A stretch of DNA of 64,000 bases from NCBI GenBank assembly GCA_963932465.1, contig OZ010791.1, forward strand, positions 321,094,283 to 321,158,282, given 5' to 3'. The translations under genes were made by a program, and so were the position numbers. This DNA comes from Maratus speciosus (lineage: Eukaryota > Arthropoda > Arachnida > Araneae > Salticidae). The notes under the pieces were generated by a model. That model saw nothing but the letters and a program-made list of their open reading frames with translations, did not search any database and was not told the DNA's origin. Positions 34,663 through 45,650 of this stretch are shown here, in pieces (positions within the stretch are counted from its first letter, which is position 1; every line of letters starts with the position of its first letter).

Positions 34663-35450
34663 TTTTAAAATATCTAGGAAGGGTGAGTTCGTGATTAGCA
34701 TCAAGCTAAGGACACAGTATAAATATAAAATTGTTGTACTAAAAGTTTTTATATCAATAATGAAAGATAGAAATCTATTTTCTTACCTTTCTGGTAAAGC
34801 AGACATACGCTGGTTTCCTTCTTGTGTAGACAACCTGTAATTTTTATTTAATGAATAGATGTGGTGAATTGTGAGAAATATCATCTTCGAATAATCCAGA
34901 TGTAGAGAAAAAAACTATTTAATTCTTGAAGAAAAACTTGGTTACAGGAATCCACACTCACACACTAAAAAAATATAAAGTAAAAGATTAAATATAAATA
35001 AGATAAAAGTAATGACGTCGAAAATCCAGTAGGAGACATAAGTCTTCCATAAGACAAAGAGTTGACACAAAAAAAATGTGCGTCTTGACCTCGCAAAATC
35101 GGCCCTTCAAGTGAGAAGTAAAAAGGGGCCCACACGTGTTAAAACAGAGTAAAAAAGTCTGGAAACAATAAAACTGCTTAACAAGCAAAAAAAGTTCTAA
35201 TTAAAGGAGTCTATATCTTCAGAAAAGTTCTCTGGTGCTGCTATCTATTGTCGCCTTTTCGAAACATAAGTCTTTGACACAATTCTTCATTAGTCCGTGA
35301 TCTTACGAGAACTTCGCTCAGGGAAGTGTCGCCATCTTGGAACACATTTCACAACAAAAAACTGTGTCGCACAAGTCACAAATAAATTATCATTTCACAG
35401 GCGAGGCGATGTTGGACATAAAACCGCTTACGCTGAGACGTTTTCCAACA
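34663..35450 (-). repeat. Copia 3' LTR (788 bp)
   Basis: Near identical to 39796-40592. On the coding (minus) strand the LTR begins TGTTGGAAAACGTCTCAGCG and ends ATATTTTAAAA. The start is the canonical TG, but the end is not the usual CA. By eye roughly fifteen substitutions and a few small indels separate the two LTRs, i.e. about 98% identity, so insertion was fairly recent relative to other elements here. Promoter and polyadenylation signals are expected in the LTR but not pinpointed. Confidence 0.9.
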
Positions 35451-35465
35451 CCCCCGCTTTTTATT
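35451..35465 (-). promoter_or_regulatory. Polypurine tract next to the 3' LTR
   Basis: On the minus strand AATAAAAAGCGGGGG directly precedes the LTR start TGTTGG and directly follows the stop codon of the polyprotein. This is the expected position and composition of the plus-strand priming site for reverse transcription. Confidence 0.85.
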
Positions 35466-36194
35466 TCAAACCGACGAGCGTAAAATGTTTAACTTATTTC
35501 TCAAACACTCAAAATGAGGCTTAGGCAACGGCTTGGTGAGCACGTCTGCCAGCATTAACTTTGATGGGCAATAAGTTATTTTGATTATGCCATTCTGGTA
35601 TAGATGTCTGATGTGGTAATACTTAACTTCTACGTGTTTAGTTCTTGTCTGTGCCTTTTCGTTTTCGGTCAATCTTATGGCTGATAAGTTATCTTCGTAC
35701 AATGTTACGGGTAGTTGTTGACATAGTTCGTGATCATTTAACAAGTCTAATAACCACGAGATTTCTTGACCTGCATTAGAGGCAGCGATGTATTCAGCCT
35801 CCGTGGACGAGAGTGCTGTGCAACTCTGTTTCCTCGATGACCATGCCAATATATTATTTTCTAATTTAAACAAGTTTCCAGTGGTTGATTTCCTGTCTAT
35901 TCTGTCGTTCCCCCAGTCGGCATCACTATATGCCGTTAGGATTGGAGGTTTTGTTTTATCTATGACGAATTTAAGATCTTTGGTAGTAAGCAGATATCTA
36001 ATTAATTTCTCGATAGCTTGCCAATCGACTTCCCTTGGGGATTCATTCCTTCTTCCCAGGATGTTAACGACTGATGCTATGTCGGGTCTAGTTAAAGTTG
36101 CAATGTATAGAATCCCTCCTATAGCCTGTCTAAATTTTACGTTATCTCCCATTAGTTTCCCGTTTGGATCTAGATTAAAGTAGTTAGTATTCAT
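35466..36194 (-). pseudogene. pol: Copia polyprotein, RT end and RNase H segment
   Basis: 242 codons after an in-frame stop at 36222-36224; the true reading continues from the preceding segment without a shift. It contains the conserved copia link region T-L-T-R-P-D-I-A (residues 33-40) and then RNase H. Catalytic acids are visible in Y-S-D-A-D-W-G (D91), S-T-E-A-E-Y (E132/E134), Y-E-D-N (D168) and A-D-V-L-T-K (D217). The segment ends with K-P-L-P-K and a TGA beside the polypurine tract. RNase H removes RNA from the RNA-DNA hybrid in the virus-like particle. The segment itself is undamaged; it is called a pseudogene because upstream lesions separate it from gag. Confidence 0.9.
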
Positions 36195-36221
36195 GGGTGT
36201 ATACGTAGGCTTACCATTTAA

Positions 36222-37325
36222 CTAATTGAATTTTTCTGCGATTTGTATTATTTTGTGTTCCTGGTCTAATTCTAGATTACCGTTTGCTGTTTCCTTTATG
36301 TTTATGCCTAAATATTGTGTTACTTGACCTAAATTTTTGATTTCGTATCGCTTTGATAATTCAGTGTATATTTCGTGCGTGTCTGTTTTGTCTCCTGCGA
36401 CTAAGATGTCATCAACATACACTATTATGTATGCGATTTTTCCATCTTGGACTCTTTTATACAGACATTTGTCTGACGCGCATTCAAAGAAATTTAGTTC
36501 TTTTAGAGATTTACTTATTTTTTGGTTCCACGCCCTAGCTGCCCGCTTAAGGCCGTAAATCGCTTTGTTTAAACTACACACTTTATCTTCTTCCCCTTTT
36601 GTTATGTATCCCTCTGGCTGATGCATATAAACCTCCTCTTCTAAATCGCCATGTAAGAAAGCAGTTTTGACATCTAGGTGAGTTATTTTAAGGTCTTTGT
36701 ACACCGCTGCGTATAAGAATGCTCGCAGGGTGGTATGCGCTACAACGGGTGCGTAGGTCTCGTCAAAATCGCTTCCATATTTTTGAGCATATCCCTTAGC
36801 GACCAATCTAGCTTTATATCTCTCTATAGACCCGTTGGCTCCCCTTTTTGCCTTAAACGTCCACCTACAACCTATGACGCGTTTTCCCGGGATAAGTTTT
36901 ATTAATCTCCAAGTATTATTTTGCTTCAGAGAATCTATTTCCTCACTAGTGGCTTTTAGCCATTTATCTTTAGTTTCTGCGTCATTGATATTTTGTAGGT
37001 CTGTCCATGACTTTGGCTCCTGAATTTGACACAGGTTTGCGCTTATGCCATAACGGTTAGGTGGTACGCCACGATTTTGTCTTTGCGATCTTCTCGGCTC
37101 AAGGGATGTGTCGATCGGGGTGTTATTCTGATCATCGTCGCGTTCTTCTAGATCAATTTCAATATTATCTGCGGGAGTTTGTTCGTTGTTTTGATTTTCT
37201 TTGGCGGGTTTAATTTCCCCATCTTTTATACCTTCTTCGAAGAATTTTACGGTTCTAGATATTATAATTTTATTTTCACCCGTATATATCCTATAGCCCT
37301 TGCTTCTGAAATCATATCCCAACAT
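36222..37325 (-). pseudogene. pol: Copia polyprotein, reverse transcriptase segment
   Basis: 367 codons. The first ~100 residues are the linker after integrase (acidic, Asn-rich). The RT domain (Pfam RVT_2 type) runs from W-L-K-A (about residue 122) onward. Its motifs are R-Y-K-A-R-L-V-A-K-G (169-178), D-E-T-Y-A-P-V-V, L-D-V-K-T-A-F-L (first catalytic Asp, D218), Q-P-E-G-Y, A-I-Y-G-L-K and the catalytic Y-V-D-D (303-306). It synthesises the element's cDNA. The frame closes at a TAG (36222-36224) just before the RNase H segment, which is in the same frame, so this is one nonsense codon. Upstream, a single-base deletion near 37387-37393 separates it from integrase. Confidence 0.92.
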
Positions 37326-37509
37326 TATTCCCTCGATGGCTTTCTCATCTAATTTATTTCTTTTAGGTTTGTCGACATAGGCAAATGCTTACATCCGAAT
37401 GTTTTGATGTTCGAGAGATCGGGATTTCTTTTATGCCAAAGTTCATAGGGTGTCATGTTATTTTTGTTAGCTTTTGTTGGTAGACGGTTGATGAGGTAGG
37501 TGGCGGACA

Positions 37510-39444
37510 TCACAGCTTCCCCCAGAATTGCTTAGGTAACTTGGCGTCCGACAACATGGTTCTAGCCATTTCCACTATCGTTCTATTCTTTCTCTCTGAA
37601 ACGCCGTTCTGCGGGCTAGAATAGGGAACACTCATTTGACGCTCTATCCCGTTTTCTATCAGGCAGTTTTCAAATTCATCACTGATATACTCTTTTGCGT
37701 TATCGGATCTTATTGCCTTTATCAACTTGCCAAATTTATTTTTTGTTAGCGCTATGTATTCTTTCAGTTTGATAACGGCTTCCGATTTATGCGCGATTAA
37801 GTATGTTATTGTGTACCTGCTATAATCATCCGTGAATGTTATAAAGTACCTTTTCCCTCCTATCGTTTCAGTATTCATGGGGCCACATATATCGGAATGT
37901 GCGAGGGTACCGATGTTTTTGCTTCTGTTTGTGGCTACTTTAGGGTAGGGCAGAACGGAAAGTTTCCCTTCAATGCACTTGGTGCATCGCGTGTCATGTT
38001 TACAATTATTAATTGTTATCCCATTGGCTAATTCATGATTAACAAGGTATTTAATATCATCAAAATTTTTGTGTTCGAGTCTTCGGTGCCACAATGAAAT
38101 ACAATTTGTATTGTTACAGAAAGTTTGAGTACTTATAGTATAGCCGTAATCATCTTCAGGGTTTAATACGTAGAGATTATCATTTAATTTAGCTGTCAAG
38201 ATTATATTATCATCTTTGACAAATAAACATGCATTTTTCTCGAAAATTACCTTTATATTATTTTCAGTGGCTTTCTTAACTGACAATAAATTGCCCTTTA
38301 GTTCTGGACAGTATAATACATTTCTTAGTGTAATGTAGTGGTTTTTGTCTGTTTTTATTTTTACGTCGCCCATACCTTCCGAATTAAGCCTTTTTCCATT
38401 AGCGATTGTTATATTCCCAAAATTCCCGGCTGTGAATGTAGCAAAATTTGTTTTTGCTGATGCAACGTGCCTGGTACAACCCGAGTCAATGATATATGTG
38501 TTTGGATCTGTTGTTTGTGTTTGGTTAATTTTTACTGACTCAATTTCAAAATTGTTTTCCATTGGGAAGAGAGGAATGATCGATTGGTTGACCTCATCCT
38601 CTATATTTGATTTGCCGTTAAAGCAAAAATTCGAGGAGTCGGTTTTACTACCATTGTGTTGATTTTTGGGGTTTACCGAATTGGCTCTAAAATTGGCATG
38701 GTTGTTAAATTTATTACTGTTATAATTTTCACTTCTTTGGTAATTGTTTTTCAGTTTGTTTTTCAATTTGTAACATTCTGAACGAGCGTGCCCATCTCGT
38801 TGACAGAAACTGCAATACTTTTTGTTGCCTTTATTTACAATTTTATATGCTGTGCCCCTTGGTCGTGTGCTGGTGTTTTTGTATTCGATCCGATGAGAGT
38901 ACTCATCGATGAGTTTGTTTTTTACAAATTCGAGGTCTAGATCCCTTTCGTCTCTAGCCTCCATACTCGTTATAAGAGGAGCGTATGACTGAGGCAAGCT
39001 GCAAAGCATAAGAGCCACAATGTGCGAATCATTTATGAGCTCTCCAATGGCAGAGAGTTTGTCGCGGATAGTTAAAATATTGTTGATACGTAAATTTAAG
39101 TCTCCGCCCTCGTTGAGCCTTTGCGAATATAGCTTCCTCAAAAGGAATAATTTGGATGATAAATTCGCCCTTTGGTGAACACTTTTTAATCTTTCCCAAA
39201 TGTCTTTGGGAGATGTCAAATTTCTGATATGCACGATTTGTGTATTTTCAATGCATAAACAAATTATGGCTTTCGCCTTAGCCGCGTTTTTAGTATATGT
39301 ATCATCGGGTGCGGCAGGTGGAGATTCTGTTATATATTTGAATAAATCATCTTTAATTAACAAATTCTCTAATTTAAAACACCAATGATTATAATTATTA
39401 TCGTTTAATTTCTCTACTGCCGTAATTTCTTTTGAAGCAGACAT
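37510..39444 (-). pseudogene. gag-pol: Copia polyprotein, gag-protease-integrase segment
   Basis: 644 codons from the ATG at 39444. Gag spans about residues 1-200, followed by a CCHC zinc knuckle C211-x2-C214-x4-H219-x4-C224 that binds RNA. Aspartic protease has D320-S-G. Integrase has a zinc-binding H453/H458 and C487/C490 module, followed by a DDE core with D518, D581 and E617 (D-D-35-E spacing), and S-E-R-K-N-R at its end. This gene order is diagnostic of Ty1/copia. The frame ends at TGA (37510-37512) because one base appears lost in a C5 run at 37519-37523. Restoring the frame conceptually continues into the conserved post-integrase region, so the element was recently intact. An assembly error could mimic this lesion. 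Confidence 0.93.
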
Positions 39445-39769
39445 AGCGTGTTATTCAAGTATTATAAATTCTTTGATAACAAATATATTTACTATAAGAA
39501 GTTTGTGACTTTCTTAAAATAATTTCTTAGAATATATTCATAAATATAAATAAAATGATTTATTCATAATAATCAATCAATATTCATTCACAATAATACC
39601 TTTTTTTGCGATATTATATATATCGTTATTTATTCATGCACATTTATTTTTATTTTCATGTATATATTTCAATATTTCATATCTCATATGTGCATCTTGT
39701 TCATTTTATCACAATCAGATAAACAAATTTTTATTACTGGGTTTTTTTTATTTATTTATTTATTTACTT

Positions 39770-39795
39770 TCCCCTTCAACTCAGCCTACATAATC
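39770..39795 (-). promoter_or_regulatory. Candidate primer-binding site next to the 5' LTR
   Basis: Minus-strand sequence right after the LTR is GATTATGTAGGCTGAG. Copia elements often prime with an internally cleaved tRNA half. GATTATG plus a nearby CTGA resembles the complement of an elongator tRNA-Met anticodon arm with one extra base. This is from memory and imperfect, so the tRNA identity is only a suggestion. Confidence 0.3.
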
Positions 39796-40592
39796 TTTTA
39801 AAATATCTAGGAAGGGTGAGTTCGTGATTAGCATCAAGCTAAGGACCCAGTATAAATATAAAATTGTTGTACTAAAAGTTTTTATATCAATAATGAAAGA
39901 TAGAATTCTATTTTCTTACCTTTCTGGTAAAGCAAACATACGCTGGTTTCCTGCTTGTGTAGACAACCTGTAATTTTTATTTAATGAATAGATGTGGTGA
40001 ATTGTGAGAAATATCATCTTCGAATAATCCAGATGTAGAGAAAAAAAAAACTATTTAATTCTTGAAGAAAACTTGGTTACAGGAATCCACACTTACACAC
40101 TAAAAAAATATAAAGTAAAAGATTAAATATAAATAAGATAAAAGTAATGACGTCGAAAATCCAGTAGGAGACATAAGTCTTCCATAAGACAAAGAGTTGA
40201 CACACAAAAAAACGTGCGTCTTGACCTCGCAATATCGGCCCTTCAAGTGAGAAGTAAAAAGGGGCCCACACGAGTTAAAACAGAGTAAAAAAGTCCGGAA
40301 ACAATAAAACTGCTTAACAAGCAAAAAAAGTTCTAATTAAAGGAGTCTATATCTTCAGAAAAGTTCTCTGGTGCTGCTATCTATTGTCGCCTTTTCGAAA
40401 CATAAGTCTTTGACACAATTGTTCATTAGTCCGTGATCTTACGAGAACTTCGCTCAGGGAAGTGTCGCCATCTTGGAACACATTTCACAACAAAAAAATG
40501 AACGCGTGTCGCACAAGTCACAGGTAAATTATCATTTCACAGGCGAGGCGATGTTGGACATAAAACCGCTTACGCTGAGACGTTTTCCAACA
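39796..40592 (-). repeat. Copia 5' LTR (797 bp)
   Basis: Partner of 34663-35450; transcription is expected to start here and run leftward. Its outer edge (CA on the plus strand, 40591-40592) is followed by the ATTTA target duplication at 40593-40597. The length differs by 9 bp from the other LTR, owing to small indels such as in A runs near 40040 and 40495. Confidence 0.9.
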
Positions 40593-40597
40593 ATTTA

Positions 40598-40940
40598 CGT
40601 TCCCAATCATTAAACTGGTAGAGAAATTATTCTATTGTATAGAAATCCTACGTATTTTATAAGCTTTTTTTATTATTGATTCTGAACTGCTTAAATTATG
40701 AAAACTGAAATTCTTTGTAACCTAGTAAAACCAGACTTAAGGAGAAAAAATAATACTTTGAAATAAAGAATTTATTTATTCATTCATTTACTTATTTATT
40801 TTGTTGGTGGCAGTGGTGCTATATTTTTTACTGTTTCAAAAAAAATTAACTTCACAGCTTAAATTGTGTTAAGTTATTCATATCAGATTTGTGTTCAAAT
40901 ACTCAATGTCTTCGATATTCGCAGCGCCACCTAGCGTAAG
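40598..40940. other. AT-rich DNA between the copia element and a MITE
   Basis: No gene; short A/T-rich sequence with a TTTATTCATTCATTTAC-like low-complexity stretch near 40780. Confidence 0.6.
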
Positions 40941-40941
40941 G

Positions 40942-41168
40942 GTTCCCAGCAATAATACTGCAAAAGTTCGTGCAGTTCCATGTAGTGGTGGGCCAGCGCA
41001 TGAGATAAAATGGATGCCCACCAGAATTTTATCTGGTGATTTCCAACAGCAAAGTTGACTGAAGCTGTCCAGCAGTGGTCATGCAGTGGTAGACCATCAG
41101 CCAACACTTCTCCATCATTGCCAGCACTTATCTTGCTGCTGGCCAGCAATTTCCTCTTTGCTGGGTAG
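40942..41168 (-). mobile_element. MITE of the CTACCCAGCAAAG family, copy 2
   Basis: On the minus strand it starts CTACCCAGCAAAGAGGAAAT and is filled with CCAGCA and TGCTGG words able to pair (GCTGGCCAGCAGCAAG, AAGTGCTGGCAATGATGG). It ends near TTATTGCTGGGAA (about 40942). Same family as 34108-34375, in opposite orientation, on the other side of the copia element. Confidence 0.55.
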
Positions 41169-42088
41169 CTAAGCTCTATTTGTATGAGGATATCTTTCCA
41201 TAATGTCGTCATATTTCCCACAATTTCATTAAAATACCTCCATTTTGTTAAACTTATTATGTGTGCCCGGAATCGTGTTCGTATTCTAGTCAGACACGCT
41301 CTGTGCTGTTTGATTAAATGAATTAGGTCCCTAGTTTAGTATGCAAAAAGGGCTTGTTGCAGTGTGCTAAGCATCAATTAAATTTTTTTCGGTGAGTTTT
41401 TAATCATATCGTATAAAAGTTAATATAATACCATATAGTAACTACTTAAAATAAATTAAAAAATATGTGATTTATCCTAGTTTATCTGCAAATTAGTTGG
41501 AAAATATTTTTAAAGGATTTTTTAAAAACTAATTTATGCCTTTCCCCGCGTTGGTACGTGTTTTTCTAGCTAGAAAACATCAAAAGCTCTAAATTGCACA
41601 ACAACATATTGTACAAAAGAAAGTTTATATATGTGTATCATTTATATATTACGCATCTTATGCCTTGAAACAATGTAATTCATATATCCCGCAATGACTG
41701 TTTTGGCGTTTTAAATGAACACAAACAACTAAAAATGAAGCATTTTTTCAAGTATTGATTAATACAACATTAAGTTATATAAAAAAGAATTAAATGCAAT
41801 TTGATTTAATGTATCTCAATTTACGTTTTTATGGTTTTAATGTAATTTTGAAACATGATATTTTTTTAATTATCTCTATTGCGTGCAGCCCGACTACGAA
41901 AGAGTAACTCGTTTCACACTTAAAACAATATAAATACTTCAGATTAGTTTCCGGCAAATCTTCCATTATTAAATTAAAACTTAATCCATTAATAAATAAC
42001 AATTATATAAATAAAACACAACAAGTCGTGTAATCGAATTATGTGCTTAAAGCTTAAACCATTTTAAATTATAACAAGTATGAAAAAT
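41169..42088. other. AT-rich DNA without a recognised gene
   Basis: No bounded repeat or protein-like segment. Confidence 0.6.
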
Positions 42089-42148
42089 TATGCGTTAGCA
42101 TAGATTATGAAACACTTTCCAACACTTCCTGAATGCTTTAACAAAACT

Positions 42149-42822
42149 CAGGGCCTGATTAATGCACGGGCCTCCGGGGTCTCGGTCCTGGGCCCACCAA
42201 TTTCAGGGGCCCACAAATTTGTGTGTATTTTTTCACAATTTAAGTTTTTCCACTGTTTGCATTTTATATTTTGGTCCCTGACGAAAAAACAAAGTTTTAC
42301 TGTAATAAAAAACCTCCATATTTAATTTTTCTGTAAAAGTCCTTTTCATTTTGAGAGTACCGATAATTTTCAAAACTTGCCGTATCCAGAAAATCAAATG
42401 TGGGTAAAATGCCAAAAACTGCATACTGTGTCTATTGGTTTCAATATGAACGAGGAGTTTACAATGTCAGAATTATAGTTTAAAATGATTACTAGACTGT
42501 TAGGAAAAACACAATTTTTAATGATTTTGGAGAAAGCGAGTTTTGAAAAAGACGTCTTCATTTATTTTGCAACATAAACTGTGGATCATAGATGTTTGTG
42601 AATTATACAAATGCTTATTTGAGAAAGTGGACGGTAATTCATTTTCTTGATTATTCTTGTAAGTTACTTTTTTTTTTTTTAACTTGAAACTTTCACCCAA
42701 ACAACTTTGTCAACTCATCAAATAAACCTCCCTTTTTTCTGAAAGTGTCACCGGGAAGAGGAGGTAGGGGGGGTCAACTTTTTAACAGGCCCTGAGCCCA
42801 ACTTCAGCTTCATCGGTTTCTG
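42149..42822 (+). mobile_element. hAT-type insertion with 8-bp target duplication
   Basis: 674 bp inserted between two copies of ACAAAACT (42141-42148 and 42823-42830). The sister element has the uninterrupted site (TTAACAAAACTTCGTTAT at about 44405). Left end CAGGGCCTGATTAATGC, right end reverse complement CAGAAACCGATGAAGC share CAG plus GAT.AA positions, a weak inverted repeat. A stronger internal match (CAGGGCCTGTTAAA) lies 27 bp inside the right end. The 8-bp duplication and CAGGG-type end fit hAT. No transposase; it contains a degenerate copy of the TGAGGACGTGA MITE family (about 42350-42570). Confidence 0.85.
42350..42570. mobile_element. Degenerate TGAGGACGTGA-family MITE
   Basis: TTTTCAAAACTTGCCGTATC, CTATTGGTTTC and AAGCGAGTTTTGAAAAAGAC with GTCTTCAT match the termini and body of the elements at 27944-28194 and 47930-49310, with many substitutions. 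It lies within the hAT-type insertion, so it was either carried along or is nested in it. Confidence 0.5.
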
Positions 42823-44353
42823 ACAAAACTTCGTTATTTAGGGAAATAAGGTATATAACAGAACTAAGTAATCCTTTTAGAAAACGCATAAAACATTTGA
42901 AAAACTGATTTCAGCAGTTACCATCCATAGCAAATATGTTTTCCAATTCTTTTGAACAGTCGTGTATTTGATCTGTAGATTGATATATATACTATATAAT
43001 GAGAAAATTTAGTTTAGCAAGAAAACGCATAACAGGTTGAAATTCTCTTTCAGCAATTTATACTAATATATGGAAACATACTTGAACACTTTTGTACAAC
43101 CTTGTAGTTTAACTAGAACCTTTATTACACGCCACTATTTAGTTAAAATTTAATTCAAACTAAAACACTCTTAAAACTGCTGAAATCACATTTCCAGAAA
43201 TTATAATTTATAGACGGCGATGCATCCAATTCTTTGCTTGACCCTGTATATAATCTTATCTATGTTATACAAACATTCCTTAGTAAACAAAGTGCAGTTC
43301 AGCGTAAAAATGCATAACTCATTTAAAAACCACCTTTAAGCAATTTACAATCATGACCAGTAATCATTACGAATTCTTTTGTGTAGCCCTGTATATGAAG
43401 TACAGCATTTATACACACCATATATAATGCATAAATATAGTGAAACATAAAAGCGCATAATATAATTAAAAATTTATTTCCAGCAATCATCGCTATCGTA
43501 CAGTACTTCCGGTACAATATAGTATCTGAAATCTTTTGTGTGTCCCTGTAAATGCTATGCACTTCGTATTACACATGAAATAAGTTACAGTAAACTCAGC
43601 GACGTATATCAATTTCATTATACATGAAATAATTTAACATAATTAAAATACGCTGGAAAAAATTCCCTCCACCCCTACATCATTATGTAACGGTATTCTT
43701 TTGTGTGGCCCTGTAAATGAATAACATTTATTCTTTGCACCACATATTTAACGGAATGCATATTTTAGTGCACTTGATAAATGCATATCAATTTCATTAT
43801 GTTTGAAAGCATGTAACATCATTAAAAATCATTTTAAACGATTTTTCCCCATAGGCCGTAATGTAACGGAAAAATTTGACTGTCCCTGTAAATGAATTAA
43901 ACATGCTACAAACTTCATTTGCAGTAGGGTTCGTGCTATGGTAGAGATCACTAACATTCAAACATTTCAGAACGATCCGAGTATATTTACGGGAGTTAGA
44001 GCGCGTACAGACGGATAGACGAACAGACAAACCGAATACATAAACACTTTTCAACTTTGTTGGAAAGTTTTAAAAATGAGAAAAGGCTGCTGTAAGTATT
44101 GAAATCTTTCGCGATTTCTTCGGCTATTAACTCCTGGCTTTAGGCTAATACGAATGTGTTGCTTTTTATCAATTTAAAAGGTTTCTTTAAATATATTACT
44201 GACACCTTCATATGAAAGTTCTTTTTGCATGGTTAATGGGCAATCTAAATATATATATAATGTTAAATATTTTTAAAAATGTTTGTCATCTATGTTCTGT
44301 AACCTAAGAAGCAAGGTTTTGATACCTACATTAACATTAACAAGAAAGAAAAA

Positions 44354-45650
44354 TCATGCGTACGTCATAGATTATGTAACACTTTCCAACACTCCCTGAA
44401 AGCTTTAACAAAACTTCGTTATATAGAGAAATAAGGTAAATAAGATAACTAAGTAAAAGTTTAAAAAATTGATTTCAGCAGTTACCGTCCGTAGCCAAAT
44501 ATGTATTCTAATCCTTTTGAACAGCCCTGTATTTTATCTGTATGTTGATATTTATAATATATAACAGGGAAATTTAGTATATCAAGAAAACGCATAACAG
44601 AATGAAATTTCTCTTTCAGCAATTTATATTAATAGATGGAAACATGCTTGAATACTTTTGTACAGTGCTGTAGTTTAGCTAGTACCTTTCTTACACGACA
44701 CTATTTTGCTAAAATTTAATTCGAGCTAAAACACTCTCAAAACTACTGAAATCATATTTTCAGAAATTATCACCCATAGACGGCATGTATCCAATTCTTT
44801 GCGTGATCCTGTATATCCTTTTATCTATATTCAACAAACATTTCTTAATAAACTAAATGCAGTTCAGCGTAAAAATGCATAACTCATTTAAAAAATACCT
44901 CAGTTATAAACCGCCTTTAAGCAATTTGCGGTCACACCCAGTAACCCTTACGAAATTTTTTGTGTAGCCCTGTATATAAATCATAGTATTTATACACACT
45001 ATACAGTATGCATAAACATAGTGAATCATAAAAGAGCATATCATAATTGAAAATGCATTTCCAGCAATCACCGCTAATGTACAGTACTTCTGACACAATA
45101 TAGTATCAGAAATATTTTGTGTGTCCCTGTAAATGCTCTGCGCTTTGTATTATACATGAAATAACTTATAGTAAACCTCAGCGACGTATATCAATTCGAT
45201 TATGTATGAAAAAGTTTAACGTATTTAAAATACGCCGCAAACAGTCCCCCTAGTATATGATTATGTAATGAAATTCTTCTGTGTGGCCCTGTAAAAGAAT
45301 AATAACTATTCTTTAAACCGCATATTCTACAGAATGCATATATTAGCTCACTTCATAAATGCATATAAATTGTGTTATGTTTGGATGCGTGTAACATCAT
45401 TAAAAATGATTTGAAACGATTTTTCCCATTGGCCGTAATGTAACGGAATACTTTTGACTGACCCTGTATATGAACTAAAGATGCCACAAACTTCATTTGA
45501 TATAGGGATCGTGCTATGGTATAATTCAATAACATCCAAAAATTTCAAGCAATCCGAATATATTTACGAGAGTTAGAGCGCGTACAGACGGACAGACAAT
45601 CCGAAGTCATAAACACTTTTAAACTTTGTTGGAAAGTGTTAAAAGCATAA
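44354..45650 (+). mobile_element. Composite sub-repeat element, copy 2 (uninterrupted)
   Basis: ~1.3 kb, the best full copy. Starts TCATGCGTACGTCATAGATT then TAACACTTTCCAACA; ends TTTGTTGGAAAGTGTTAA. Sub-repeat cores (CCTGTA-like) fall near 44525, 44665, 44807, 44968, 45125, 45286 and 45462, spacing 140-176 bp. It aligns with copy 1 along its whole length in the same order and orientation, 280 bp downstream, so the pair may be a tandem duplication or two insertions. Short open frames on the minus strand repeat between the copies simply because the DNA is related. Confidence 0.75.

Larger units (their letters stand above)
34663..40592 (-). mobile_element. Ty1/copia LTR retrotransposon, nearly complete
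   Basis: 5,930 bp between ATTTA duplications. Order on the minus strand: 5' LTR, candidate primer-binding site, one gag-pol frame (39444 to 35466), polypurine tract, 3' LTR. All catalytic domains are recognisable and keep their key residues. Damage is limited to two single-base deletions (near 37519-37523 and 37387-37393) and one stop (36222-36224). It is the youngest-looking autonomous-type element in the window, but as written it would not yield the full polyprotein. Confidence 0.93.
42089..44075 (+). mobile_element. Composite sub-repeat element, copy 1 (with insertion)
   Basis: Starts ATGCGTTAGCATAGATTATG then AAACACTTTCCAACA and ends with CTTTGTTGGAAAGTTTTAA, so an AACACTTTCCAACA inverted end is visible. 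Without the 674 bp insertion (42149-42822) and one copy of its 8-bp duplication it is ~1.3 kb. The body consists of about seven diverged sub-repeats. Each ends in a CTTTTGTGTGGCCCTGTAAATGA-like core; the core cores fall near 42961, 43105, 43244, 43390, 43546, 43711 and 43884. No open frame of note. The family is not one I recognise. Tandem-core, inverted-ended small elements of this design recall non-autonomous Helitron-like or pearl-like elements, but this is speculation. Confidence 0.7.

Noticed and set aside
36337..36558. Plus-strand frames inside the copia element (also 35788-36183, 38345-38662)
   Set aside because: Antisense shadows of the minus-strand polyprotein.
43244..45470. CRISPR-like array in the regularly spaced CCCTGTA cores
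   Set aside because: Repeats are long, diverged and eukaryotic transposon-like; there are no identical short repeats with unique spacers and no cas genes.
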